64,000 nt of DNA from Brachionus manjavacas (Eukaryota; Rotifera; Eurotatoria; Ploima; Brachionidae). Below are positions 21,385 to 34,500 of this stretch, piece by piece. Made by a program: the position numbers and the translations under genes. Position 1 is the first letter of the stretch. The number at the start of each line of letters is the position of its first letter. The notes beneath the pieces were generated by a model, which worked only from the letters and a program-made list of their open reading frames with translations, had not been told where the DNA came from and did no database searches. The stretch covers positions 774,001 to 838,000 of the forward strand of contig JAHQIY010000019.1 in the NCBI GenBank assembly GCA_019054805.1. The letters are read 5' to 3'.

Positions 21385-24372
21385 CATTACGCTCAAGACC
21401 ATAACGCTGCCATAGCCAGGATAGCCACCCTTGAAAATGACATAGTTGAACTCCGCGAGATTATCAAATAACTACAAGCTGCAAAGGACGCTACACCAGC
21501 GACGCCAATCTTTTCCAGAAAAACAACGCTATCGACAAAACGGACCCAAAAATGTCGATTATGCTTACTATGATACAGAGAGAGCAGCAGTCTAATGCCG
21601 AAAGAAGAACTGCATAACGGTTAATGGCCTGCATTCCGGGGATCAACCACTAAAAGCACTAAACCCGGAATCAGAAAAAATAATAAACACCTTTTTTTGA
21701 CGTCGAGCCGTTCAAAAAGACCCATGTAAATCGGGACCTCAAACCCTTTGAGCACGCTACGGAAATGAAGCTACGAGAGGAACGTAACAAACTAAACGAC
21801 GCATTGGAGCAAATTGAAACAATAGGAGGGAGGCCTGTTAAATATGGATCCGAAGCGGGCAAGCAATTCTACTGGGGTATCCGTTGGGGGTACCTCTACA
21901 AGATCGACGGAGCCACGAAGAAGATACTCGCAAAGAGTGTCTTGTTCAATCCCTCTAGCCAAGCACAACCCGTCTTTTCCAAACCACCCTTTACCTAAAC
22001 CTACATCTAATCCTACCCCAATTCCAAAAAGTCCACTCATCAGATGCCTGTACACCAACGCCACATCGCTAAACAACAAATGGGACGAACTCAAGGCCAG
22101 GTTGATAACCTACCCTCATATACTGCTGATCACCGAAATTTGGTTCACCGTTTCTGCGTTTATAGACCACCTCACACCTCCAGAGAATCCAGATTCGACA
22201 TTTTCAACTCAATTAAAGTAGCAAGTGAGCTAGTGCGTAGAAGAAGTTCACTGAACTACTCATCACCGGGGATTTCAACTATTCTGGCATCGACTGGAGC
22301 TCTTCCTACGCCATACCCGAAAGCAAAGGAAGACCGACTAGCAATGATTTCACAGCCCTACTCCATGTGACCCATTTACACCAACATGTCACAGAACCAA
22401 CACTTGGCAGCCATGTGTTGGATCTTGTTCTCAGCAACTCCCGTGACCGCATATTCGTCGTCAAAGTGAACGCCCCGCTCGGCGGATCCGACAAGAATAA
22501 CCTGCACTTCGTCCTCACCTGGGATTTCACCACCACCAGTTGCACATTCATACCTACCGATCCTAAACCCTGCTGGAAGAACGGTAACTATGAACAACTC
22601 AGCAGCCTCCTAAACTTGGTCAACTGGCAGTTATCCCTAAGAAATCCTGTCATCTACGTCAACTATAAAGATCTGCTCAGTGCATGCAATTCAGGTGTGT
22701 CAAAGTTTGTTCCTAGCTACACTAACTCTCCTGTTTCATTTCTTAGCCAACAAGCAAAGCCCCAAGTGGTTCAACAAGACACTGAAGAAGCTAACCCATC
22801 TCAAGGACAAGCTATTCATATGTACAAGAATCCATCCTGGGAACACCGACATTAAGGATCAATACCGAACTGTATGCCTCCAACTGAAGAAGCCCCTCAG
22901 ACAAGCCCGCTTGAAATATGAGCTAAATATCATCTCACTCAGCAAACATAATCCTAAGTTGATCTCCTCATATGTGAAGAGTCAAAGAAAGCTACCCACC
23001 CAGATACGTTCGCTTATCGACCCCCAAGGCAACACCATTACCGACATGCCAAATATTTTGAATATGCTTAATGACCAGTTCTTCTCAGCCTTCAACCCAG
23101 TCACCCACTTCCCTGTTCCTACCATGCCTCCTAGATCCCTAGCCACGCCAAGTTGCCATCGAGTCTTTCTCATCGAACAAAGTTAGACTCATTCTAAGCA
23201 AACTCAATAAATACAAGTCTAAAGGTTCTGAAAAACTTAGTTCTTACGTTTTGCGTGAATGCGCCGACGCCCTTGTCGAAGCTTTCTCCTTAATCTTCTG
23301 CCAATCCTTTAAATACGGGAAGCAACCCACCTACTGGAAGGAAGCGAATGTTACCCCCATCTTCAAGAAAGGTACCAGAACCGACCCAGTCAACTACATA
23401 CCTATATCCCTCACTGCGGTGTCATGCAAGATAATGGAACGCATCATCAAAGACATCATGATGGATCACCTCATCATTAACCAGCTCATCACTCCTCAAC
23501 AACATGGCTTCGTACACAAAAAGTCATGTGAGTCGAACCTGCTGGAAACCCTTGATATAATAACCGAAGCTTCCAGCCGTGGATTCACCTCGATCATAGT
23601 CTTCCTCGATTTTTGCCAAAGCCTTCGATAAAGTGTCTCACTTAGTACTACTGTCCAAGCTAAATTCATACGGTTTCGATGGCCTCCTCCTCGACTGGCT
23701 CTCCGATTTCCTTTCCTAACGAAAACAACGAGTAGTAATCGGCTCCAGCTCTTCAGACTGGTGCCAGGTCACGAGTGGTGTACCTCAGGGATCCGTTCTA
23801 GGTCCTCTACTATTCACTCTGTTCATCAACGACATGCCAAATGGAGTACACCACCGCTGCAAGCTCTTTGCCGATGACACCAAGATCATTGCCACCATCA
23901 AGAACGGCCTCTATATTGCCCAACTACAGTCCGATATAGACTTGCTCGCGACCTGGGCTTACACCTGGATCATGAGTTTCAACGTCCAGAAATGTAAATT
24001 CATGATTTTCAAAAAATAAAACTAATAACTTTTGCACTTCTTCCAAGCTCACCATGATATCAGCTGAAACCGGTTCCAGACTGACACTTGAAGAGATCAA
24101 AACGGAAAATGACCTCGGCGTATATTTCTCTAGTGACCTGAAATGGAGAACCCACTGCCAACACTCGGCGGCCAAAGCCAACTCCATTCTTGGACAACTC
24201 CGCCAGACCATCCATGCCTGGAATCCTCAATCCTTCAAGTCCCTGTACACTGATTTTGTCCGTCCACACCTCGAATATGCCACCTCAGTCGAGCAGATGT
24301 TAGGATCATCGAAAACATCCAAAAGAGAGCAACCAAACTAGTAGACCGTATCAGAGACCGCGACCTACTAGT
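21385..24372 (+). mobile_element. Degenerate CR1/L2-like LINE
   Basis: A 3-kb stretch with far higher GC than its surroundings holds a non-LTR retrotransposon broken by many frameshifts and stops. In order: an ORF1-like coiled segment (RIATLENDIVELREIIK, about 21430); the apurinic endonuclease start (CLYTNATSLNNKWDELKARL, LITEIWF, about 22045-22145); the endonuclease interior (HVLDLVLSNSRD, about 22410); the linker (PKWFNKTLKKL); and the reverse transcriptase (VTPIFKKGTRTDPVNYIPISL at 23350; a split LDF/AKAFDKVSH at about 23610; GVPQGSVLGPLLFTLFIND at about 23780; FADDTK at about 23870; DLGVYFSSDLKW and FVRPHLEYATSV to 24290). It stops in the thumb region, so it lacks a normal 3' end. Confidence 0.88.
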
Positions 24373-24387
24373 TAATATTTATTATTT

Positions 24388-24426
24388 ATTCGCGCTAGCA
24401 TTATAAATATTAATGATAGCGCGAAT
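24388..24426. repeat. Strong GC-core hairpin at the LINE boundary
   Basis: ATTCGCGCTA (24388-24397) pairs perfectly with TAGCGCGAAT (24417-24426). After one G-A mismatch, CATTA/TAATG adds five more pairs, leaving the loop TAAATAT. It lies 15 bases past the last LINE coding sequence, in otherwise AT-rich DNA. Confidence 0.85.
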
Positions 24427-25590
24427 GAGACTTCTTTATAAAAATTTTTAAGTAGCATAGAATGCTTTATATACGGTCCAAGAGATTTTTCAGGATTTAA
24501 AATGGACAGATATCATTCGATTTTGTCCTTTTTTAAAATACCAACCGGGTCAAATTTCAGCAAACTGACTGTTCTATCAGAAATATAAAATATCACTCTC
24601 GTTTTTGTATAATAATATAATTTTTTTTTTTCATTATTAAATAATATAATCTTTAAAAATTTTTGGAACATTATTATTGATTCTTTTACAATTTACGCAA
24701 AAAATATAGAATTACGTAATTTTACGCAAATTTACGTTAAATGACGTATAGCAATTTTCACCTAAAATTACGTAAATTTTCGCTAAAATTACTTTCAACT
24801 GTCATGTCAAATCAATACTGTATATGAAGAAAATAATTTTCTTAATTAATACTCAAGCGTTTGGACTATTTAATAATTTTCAAATTAATAAATTATTAAT
24901 AATTAAGTAAGAGAGTCAAAATGTAGTCTTTCTAAAAAGTAAAATTTGAATTCATGTTCGCGTTAAATCAAACTTGTTTTATAATTTATATATATAATTT
25001 TGAATTAAAATTTCAGACTTAAAATTAATTGAAAAAAAAAAAGGAAAAAAACTTGTTTTTATTGTTGGCCTTTTATTACTCTAAAAATTATTTGAAAAAT
25101 TGACAAATATTATTTAATAATTAAAAATATTTTTTTATGTAGTATACTAATTTTTTTTTATTTCTTTTTTAGTATACTAAGTTGATGTAATTAACTAATT
25201 TTCATCGTCGAATTTAAATTAAATGGTTTATATTTAATAATTCATCAATGTATTTTTATCAATTAATCATTGTAAGAAAAAATGATATTTTTTTCAGAAA
25301 CTGAACCCTTAAAAAATTCTAATTTATGTCTCTCAATTTGAAATTTATTTTGAAAATTATTTTATCATTGATCACTCCATATCCTGATTTAGTTTTTTGA
25401 TAGGAAAATAAAATGTTCTTTTAATATTGGCTGACCTTGAACCAGACACCTAGAAATAATTAATTCGAATAGTTGACAAAAATTTGCCCATGTCTTAATG
25501 GACATTCGGTAACCATGGCAACAAAAAAAAATCATATACAGACAATAATTTTTTTTATTGATGATAATTAAATTTTTATTTTCATCAAAA
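24427..25590. other. AT-rich intergenic DNA
   Basis: No gene. Around 24690-24790 there are several TTACGTAA/TTTACGCAAA words, similar to those in the foldback at 3862-4053, but no second arm could be paired with confidence. Confidence 0.5.
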
Positions 25591-28500
25591 ATGAATCAGG
25601 TGCTGGCAGATACAACTTTAAACAATTACATAAATGAATTTAGCATGACCGAGGCTTCACTTAATTCAACCACAGTTTCGGCCAGCAACGCCTCAACATC
25701 TGTCTACACTATAACAAACATTCCATTTTCCGAACAGACCCAGCCCCTTACCAACAAAATAAAGTACCTAGAGGAAGAGCTAGCAAATGCCAAAGCCGAC
25801 AAAAAGTTTGTCTGGTCATTGTGGAAACAACTTCAATCATCAAATCCCAATCTGACCAATGCTATAGGCCAAGTTGTCCAGCGTGAAAAGGAAAAATCCG
25901 AGACCAAAGACCGCAAAGTATTGGAAATACTGAAAATAAAAGACCGTAGACTGGAGGAAAATGAAAAAACCATTTTTTCGCTCAACTCGGACATTGGCGA
26001 GCTGCAAAGTCGAATTAAAAACTACGAATTTGAATCAGTGGCCAAGCATGAGGAAATTGAATTACTAAAAAAAAATGTCAAAACTAACGAAGACAAAGAG
26101 CAAATGTATGAGCAGATAATTCGGCTTAGAGATGACAAATTGGAAAAATTGGTCAAAGACAATGAACAGGAGAAAATTTATCTGCTGAACAAAGTTAACG
26201 ATTTGAGCCAAGAAGTAGAAGCAGTGAGATTTGAATGCGAAAAAAAAACCTCCGAATTGGAAGTGCGCAGCCTTGAGCTGAGGACTGTCAGTGAAAATTA
26301 TGAGAAATTACTAAGAGAATTGAATCATTTCAAAGAATCAATAGATCAAAGTCTCAAGTTGGAAAATGACAAATTACGCTCCCAGCTGAAGCAAAAAATG
26401 GAAAATTTTGAAAAACTTCGACTCGAGTTCGAGTCGCTGGAGGCTAAAATGAAATCCAATTTGGAATGCATGAACCAGCAAGACAAATTGATCAAACAAC
26501 TAAAGCAAATTCAAAACGACCAGCAGAATACAATTTTGAGTCAAAAGAATACATACGAGGTGCTGGACTCGGAGAATTTGTCTGTGAAAAAAATGTACAA
26601 TGATCTATTGAACAAATTTGAGTCGTTTGTTCAACAGGACAAAAGTGCCCATTTGATTGAAAAAGTTGAAAAACTCGAGGCCAAAGAAAAAGTCAGCAAA
26701 GACTTGATTAAGACCAAAAATAATGAAATTGAAAAATTAAAAATGGAATTGGACATGTTCAAAGAAAAGCTTGGATATGCCGAGTCGATTGTTGGCGAAC
26801 TAAATCGAAAATGTGAACTTTTGTCTGATAATGTAAGATTTAAAAAAATATTTATTTTTTTTTAATATTTTTTAGGATGAATTTTAAAGAAAAAAAAGGA
26901 GATAAAAGAAAAAATAATAAGAATTAATTCTTCTGTAAAAGATGCCTAAAAAATACACATTTTTTAAAATAAATGGAAATCACATTGTAGAGTATTTATC
27001 CAAGCTGGGATTATGTGATAAAATTTACAGAATAAATTCTAGACTCTAAGAAAGAAAAAAAAACTCTATTTTTGTTCTAAGATTCAATTTGCCTGCTTTA
27101 AGAAGCGTTTTGAGCAGAATTCCTTTCTTTTTTTTGTTCTATAAAAAGAATGATTTAAAAAATTTTTATTGAATTTTGGTCCAAAATGTAAAAAAATTAA
27201 AAATTGAACAAATTTTATTGAAATAAAGATTGCTCTTGAGATTTTAAAAAAAATTTTTTTAAATTTTTCAAAATCTTGTATAGTTGTAGAAAAGTGTTTA
27301 GCAGGTTCAAAAGCTGGTGATTTGGGATCTGATAGTGTTTCTGAATAAAAAAAATTTAATAGTAAAAACAAATTAATTATAAAATTTACGAATTATTGTA
27401 AAATCTATTGGAAGTTATTAAAATAAATTAGCTCTAAAAAAATTAATTGACTGAAAATTTTTACTAATTGTTTTAAGTCTCATGAGAAAATAAATAAAAT
27501 TTTCAAATCATTGGAGACCGATTAATAAGATGATAAAAATGTTTGGATGAGATTATTTGCTGATTTAAAATTTTTTGTTGTATAAGTTAATTTAAAAACC
27601 CAATTTAACTTGAAAATAAATATTTCAGTTTAAAAAAATATTTAGTATATGAAATTCATTGAAACCAAAAAAAAATTAATGTAAAAGTTTTCTCTATTCA
27701 CTCTTTTATTTTTCAATTCTTTATCTTTAGAACAAACTTATTTGGCCTTTCACTCGTTAGCAAAAATTTTAATTTATAATTAATATTTTCAAAATTTTTA
27801 AACTTTGATAAATTTTTAAATTCTACATTTTCACATTTAATTTTTTAACAAGTTTTATATTGTTCTACAGAGTTGTATAGAAGTCAAAAGTCAAGTGCAA
27901 GTCAGGACTTAAACTTATTTCAAAAATATAAAAATTACAAGCATTAATTGTTTTATATCTTGATTTTTTATATTTTTTATATATTTTTTAATATTTTTTA
28001 TCTTGTTTGATTTATTTCTTAAATCTTTTTTTTTAATCAAATAAATTCACTTAAAAAGAATATGACAAATATATGAATTCTTTAAAAAATCATGTTTCAA
28101 TATTTACATTGAAAAAGAAATTTAATCAAATAATTTTATTTTTTCCTGAATAAAAAATTTCAATATTTATAATTCTTTTATATATTTTAGTTCTATTCTT
28201 AAAATATCTAATTAAAACAAGTAAAAATCTAGACTTTTTTTTTTAAACTTTTGAAACAAGTCAAAGTCAAGGCTTGTTATTTTTAAAAAATATCAAGTCC
28301 AAGTCATACTTTGACTTGTTAAGACTTTTTTTCCTGCCTTTTATACAAGTCTGTTGTTCTATAAAAATTTTATTCTATTAAGACTCAAACACCGATTTTT
28401 TTCGTACATCGCCTACACAAAGACCACATGTAAATTGTTTAAATTTGTCACAAGTAAAGCTCCGTTCTCAGTCAAACCCATATCGTTCTATTTTTCGAAT

Positions 28501-31500
28501 TTTTGTGAATGTATTCTTCTTCAGGTTGTTCATTACCTGAGTATTCATCTGATTCATTTTCGGTATAAGGTTGATTTTTTGTTTCCATTTCTTTTTCTAA
28601 ATCATTATTTTATTTATTTATTTAATTAAAGTTTAAGTCCCATGGACAAATTGAAATAATAAAAAAAAAAATGGACAAATATCCATTTTACAATTAAGTA
28701 AAAAATTCAGTTTGTTGTAAACAAAAAAATGATTAAGATTATTCAATATACAATATTCTATTAAATAAAAATAGTATTTTATCGAGTCAGTTGGTCCAGA
28801 GTTGCACCATTCAATCAAAAGAATACTGAATGCTAAATCGTATTCAGTACAATTTATATGTGTCAGCTCTTCTACTTTTGATAACTGTTTAATAAAAGAA
28901 GTATTCTCTCTATTAAATATTCTATTAAATTAAAAAAAAAACAAAATTAACATTTAAATTAAATATTTTATTCAATTTTTATTTAAAATTTTTTAGAAAA
29001 CACTTAAACTTTGTCTTATTTATTACATTTTATTTTTTAAATTTTTATTAACATCGCCTTTTAGGCGTTCATTGAAATAAATAAATAAAAATAAATAAAT
29101 ATCTTATAAACTTTCGTTAAGTATTTAAAAACGTTTTTGCATAATTGGTTATTGAAAATTTGTTTTACAAAGAATATTTTATGCTTATAATAAATTTGTC
29201 TAATTGACTCCAATTTTAGTGCTTTGTTCAAGGGTTTTGTTTTTGTAAACTTAGTGAGTCCAATAAATCTTTTTATTAAAATATTTTGCCGTATATCAAA
29301 TTCCTTTAAACTCTTTTCATTAATGAAGATACTATCTAAATGATATCTAAAGATTGATCGAGAGAACTGCTTGTATAAGAAAGCTATGGTTTCTGGGTTT
29401 ATTAATTTCGGTTTGCATCCAATATTATTTAGTAAAAACTTTTTTCATCTTATTTTCCCCCAAATCCTTTATTGATTTTTGATTTCCAATGGGTAGGCCA
29501 AGATAAATCAAACTTTGTACTTTTGGAATTGTAGAGCCATTTAATTTAAATTCTGTTTTATAAATTGTACTTTTTTTTCGAAAAGGATTGATGCCGATTT
29601 AGGGGCATTAAATTCCATTTTCCAATCCTTGGCATAATTTTCACAAGTTCTTAGTAAAATTTTGGTGTGTTTTTCGGATGGTGATAATAAGACTTTATCA
29701 TCGCAGTAGGCAAGAATCGACAAATTTATTTCACCAATCTTTGCACCAACTTTTAAATCAGTACATACAGATAGCATTTGATCGATGAAAAAATTAAATA
29801 ACTACGGAGATAATATTCCTCCTTGTTTGACTCCTTCTGTTATTGAGAAAGGATTACTTTTTTCTTCACCAACTTTGATGATCACCTAAATCATTATCAA
29901 AGTTTCAATTATCCTCATAATCATTATAATTGTTATCAGAGACTTCTTGTTGGCTATCGTCCGCACTTCATTTTCATCGAGACTTGGTTCAAAAAATTAA
30001 TTATTTATTAGAGGAATTAATTAAATGTAGTACTCAAAATTTTAATTATAACATTATTTTTTATTTGAATTTTGACGGTTTTGTGAAATTCAGTACAAAA
30101 TGAAAAAAAGAACAGAAAAAATGTAAAAAAAATTGAATAACTTTTTTTCTAAAGGTTTAAACTTAGTTCTGTAAATGGAATTAAATTTCAAAGCCTGCTA
30201 AATTTGCAGAGTTATGCAGAAATTAAATTTCAATATAATCGAGCGTGGTGCATTTTGCAGAGATTCTGCACACCATTGGCAGACTTTTACAGTTGATGCA
30301 ACTTTGAATGTTGCACCATGCTGCATTTACAGAATTTATTTTAAACTTTTAGATAAAAAGTTATTAGATTTTTTAATACTTTGATCTGTTCTTTTGTACT
30401 GAACTTCACAAAACCAATTTTGATGGAAAAAAAAATCGTCAAAAATAATTAAATTTATTGAGCAACAAGCAAAATAAGTACCAAAAGTACTAGAAGAGTC
30501 GAAAAAAACCCTCCGGGTTAGGAGTTATAAAAAAATATTTTATTTGTCAAAAACACTAGTTCCAAAGAAATATTCTTATTTAAAATATCCTTTTTAAGGT
30601 TTTAAATTGTCATGAGTATAAAAAAAGTCTAGATAAAAACCAAAAAAGATCCAGGTCTCAAAATGCGAGGCCTGTTGCCGAATGCACTGATCAATCAGAG
30701 ACGGAATCAACAAATAAAATAAAGCATTATCAAAATTTATGTGATATAAAAGAAAAAGAATTGAGTACTCTGAAGACAGCTCATCAGCGTAGATTGGATA
30801 GACTGATGAGCTTAGAGAAAGAAAACGAACTGCTCAAGCAACAATTGGATCTTGATGGTGAAGAGGAAGCCGAACCGAAGGCTGTTAGTAAAGTCAAGGT
30901 TAAGGGGTACAAACGAGTAGATAGTCAATTGGTTTGCAAGGAACTGACGGTTCTGAGAAATAAAAATGAAGAATTGGAGAAGGAAAACTTTCAATTGAAA
31001 GAAAATTTAGATGATTACAAGTACAAGATTGATGAGCAAAATGAAAAAATTGAGGCTCTTAAATTTGAATTGAATTTTAATTTGAAAGACCAGGAGAAGA
31101 ATTTGAGCAAAAAAAATGAAATCTATGAAAAAAGTTTGAATGAAAAAAGGGAAAAATGCTTCAGGCTTGAATCGGAGCTGGCTGGTCTAAAGGAATTGTC
31201 CAAAGATTTGAATTCTAAATGTGCTTCGTTGAAGACCGACAGAGAAAAATATTTGTCAATGAGCAACAAGCTGACTTTTGAAAATAAGAGACTTCACAAA
31301 AAATGGTTCGAGTTGCGCAAAAAAGAAAATAAGTTCAAGCTTTTTTTGAGTCAACAAATTAGAAAATATTCGAATGAAAATAAAAAAAATACTAATGAAG
31401 AGTAAGTAAAAATCTATTTTATTACATCTTTTGAAAATTAATTATTTTGTTGTAAATTAATCGAGATGTTCAAGCATTGATTTCTAAAAACTAAGAAAAA

Positions 31501-34500
31501 AAGAAACTTTAACTAAAATCTTTTGATTTGTAATTTGGGGTCTTGTCGACTTTGCGATCTTCATGATCATCAAATATGTGATCTTTGTCATCTTGCTGGG
31601 TTTGTGATCTTAGGTCTTGGAAAAAGTTTGGATCACATCTTTTGTGATCATTTAAAAAAATTCGAAAAAATTCTGTGATCAATGTTTTATTTTTGTGATC
31701 AAAAAAAAATTTTAACTGGATACAAGTCATTAAAAAATAATCAAAATTTAAAAAATATGCAATATAGGCCTTTTTCATTCTTCATATAGTAACCGCACAA
31801 AGGACAAGGTACATCATTTGAGTGTCTGCTTAAAACTCTTATTACTTCACTTTATGCGGATTCAGAAGTGCTAGGATTAGAAAGGGCTTGGCTATTTTAT
31901 ACTGATCAGAATTAATAACATCTCTGTTAAGTCGATTCCAAAAATTGACCACTCTGTTGCTGAAAAAATTAAATCTTTGCTCACAGTTCTTTACTAATTG
32001 TCTTTCTAACGTAAAATCATGACGTTTAGGAGTTGGACGAAGCGTATTTTCTGGATTATTCTTGTAGACTAGGGGTTAATCTTGTCGTGCCCTTTTATAA
32101 TTTTAAACATCTCGATCAGATTCCCTCTTAATCTTCTGGTCTCTAGACTGGTTAAATTCAATGCAGCTAATTTTTCTGAATAGCTTAGCTTTTTTAGCTC
32201 TGGAACCAATTTAGTAGCTTTTCTCTGGACTGATTCTAAGACCTTGATGTCTTTTTTTAAGTACGGGCTCCAAACTTGTACTCTTTATTCTAGATACGGA
32301 CGAACACAAGCCTAACCTTTTTACTATTTTTGTTCTGGAATTTGATAGTTCACCTTATTGAACCCAAAACTGAATTAGCTTTATTTGCGGCGGTGTTGAC
32401 TTGATTTGACCACTTCAATTTGTTCGTAATTATTATGCCTAGATCTCGTTCCGCCGCTGTTTTCGAAATACTAGTTTGATTAATTGTGGAGTTGAAATTC
32501 GGGTTATTTGTACCACAGTGCATCACTTTACATTTCTCTTCGTTTATCTTGCTTAACCAGTCGTTCGTCCATTTTGATATTTTTCTAAGATCATTCTCTA
32601 AAGCTAAACATGATTCCACGCTGTTTACATTTGACATCAACTATGTGCCATCAGCAAATATCTGACACTGTTTTTTTAAAATGTTTGGTAATTCATTAAT
32701 GTAAACAATGAACAGAATCGGACCCAAAACCAAACCCTGTGGGACTCCACTCTCAATACTCACCCATTTAGACACTGTTTTACCCATAATCACTCTCTGT
32801 CTTCTGTTCAGCAAAAAAGCTTTAATCCATTCAATAAATGACTCGTTAAGACCATAACATTCAAGTTTGTGAATTAAGCGTTTATGCGGAACTATATCGA
32901 ATGCTTTAGAAAAATCCAAATAGATTATGTCCAAATCCTGTCTAAGGTTCATTGATTTGTTACCCTGAATAAGCACTTATTCATCAGCTTGTCAACTGAT
33001 GCACAAAGATAAGTAAGAATTATACTTGTCACGTATCTCAGAAGTTAGACGCTTCGAAATGCTGACATATGCATTAAGCACTAAGCTCACATCTTGACTT
33101 AATTATAAGCTCGTGTTCTTGACACGAGCATATAGGTATAAATATGAATTCCATTCTTAGAACTTCAGAACGTTCAATATCTTAAATAAAGCTTTTAAAA
33201 GATTAAACATTGTTTATTATAAACCGGTTACAGATTCCGAGACAAAATCTATAGACTCCAATAAATTTGTAACACATCTTTTATAAAGATTATAATATAA
33301 TCTAAAAAAACTCTATTTAATAAGATAGTGATTTTGAATCTGAGAACGATCCTCACATGGACTTTTTAAGTTCATTAACTAATATAATTTTGAAAAAGTG
33401 ATTTTTTTATTAATTAGCTAATTTAAAAATTAATTGAAACATTTAAATTAGATTTTTTATATATAATTTTCAGCAAAAAACTGGGAGAGGATCAATCAAG
33501 ATTTAAAAATCCAGAAATTAAATTTTTATGTATTTCTGATAGATTTGATCGAACTTAATCTTTTATTATTTTTTAATTTCAGTTTTTTTACTTTAAAAAA
33601 TTACAATTTAAAAAAAAATTGACAAAATTTTGAAAAAAAAAGAGTGAATGATTAGAAATTCAGTATCAGAAATTTTCTTCATTTTCATTATGGATAAATG
33701 ATGCATCATTCTCTACGAAATCTTCCTTATTACAATCAAGGCAAAATTAATCAAAATTTCGCTAATTTTTGTTCATTTATTTATTTTGAAGTATTCACGT
33801 CATTTTTATGCACTTTTAAAAATTAATTCTGGAAATAATTAAGAAAATCCAATCGTATTGCTATTTTTGATCTTAAAATAAAGTCGAAAAATTTCAATTT
33901 TCTAAATAATTTTCTTATAATTGATAATTTTTGAATGTGGTGAATTTCGATAATTTCTAGAAAAAATTTTTAAAATAAAGTCAAATAGATCTCTTTTATT
34001 TTCCTAGATGTTTTTTTTATTTAAAATAATTTTGAAGTAAAATAAATAAAGAATATTTGTAAACATAAATTCCTTTATTAATCAATTCCTTTTATACATT
34101 TGAATTTATTTTACTAAGTCATTTAAATTATATAAGTGAATTTATATAGGTGAAGATAAAAAAATTTAAAAGTCACCAAATAAAATTATTTTTAAATTTT
34201 CTTTTAATAATAAACTTCAATTTGACCAAATTTTTTTCTTTTAAAATCTAAGAATAAAAAAATTTTTTTGATGGTTTTACTTTATTTTAAATAAAATTTA
34301 AATGTAAAAAAAAATTAAAAATAACAAATTATTGAATTTCTTTCTTTCTTTAAGAGTTGCCAAAAAGCCTAACAAAATAGACGAAAAAACAGCATCAATT
34401 CAACTAAAATCAAAAAATCTCAAGCTGCAACAATCTAAAAAGCAAATAGACGACTTGGTCCGACAGCGCACTAGTCTAGAGCTGAAATCGGAGAATTTGA

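Noticed and set aside
27848..28345. Possible inverted repeat built of CAAGTC/GACTTG words
   Set aside because: Words recur in both orientations, but the arms could not be aligned well enough over any length to call an element.
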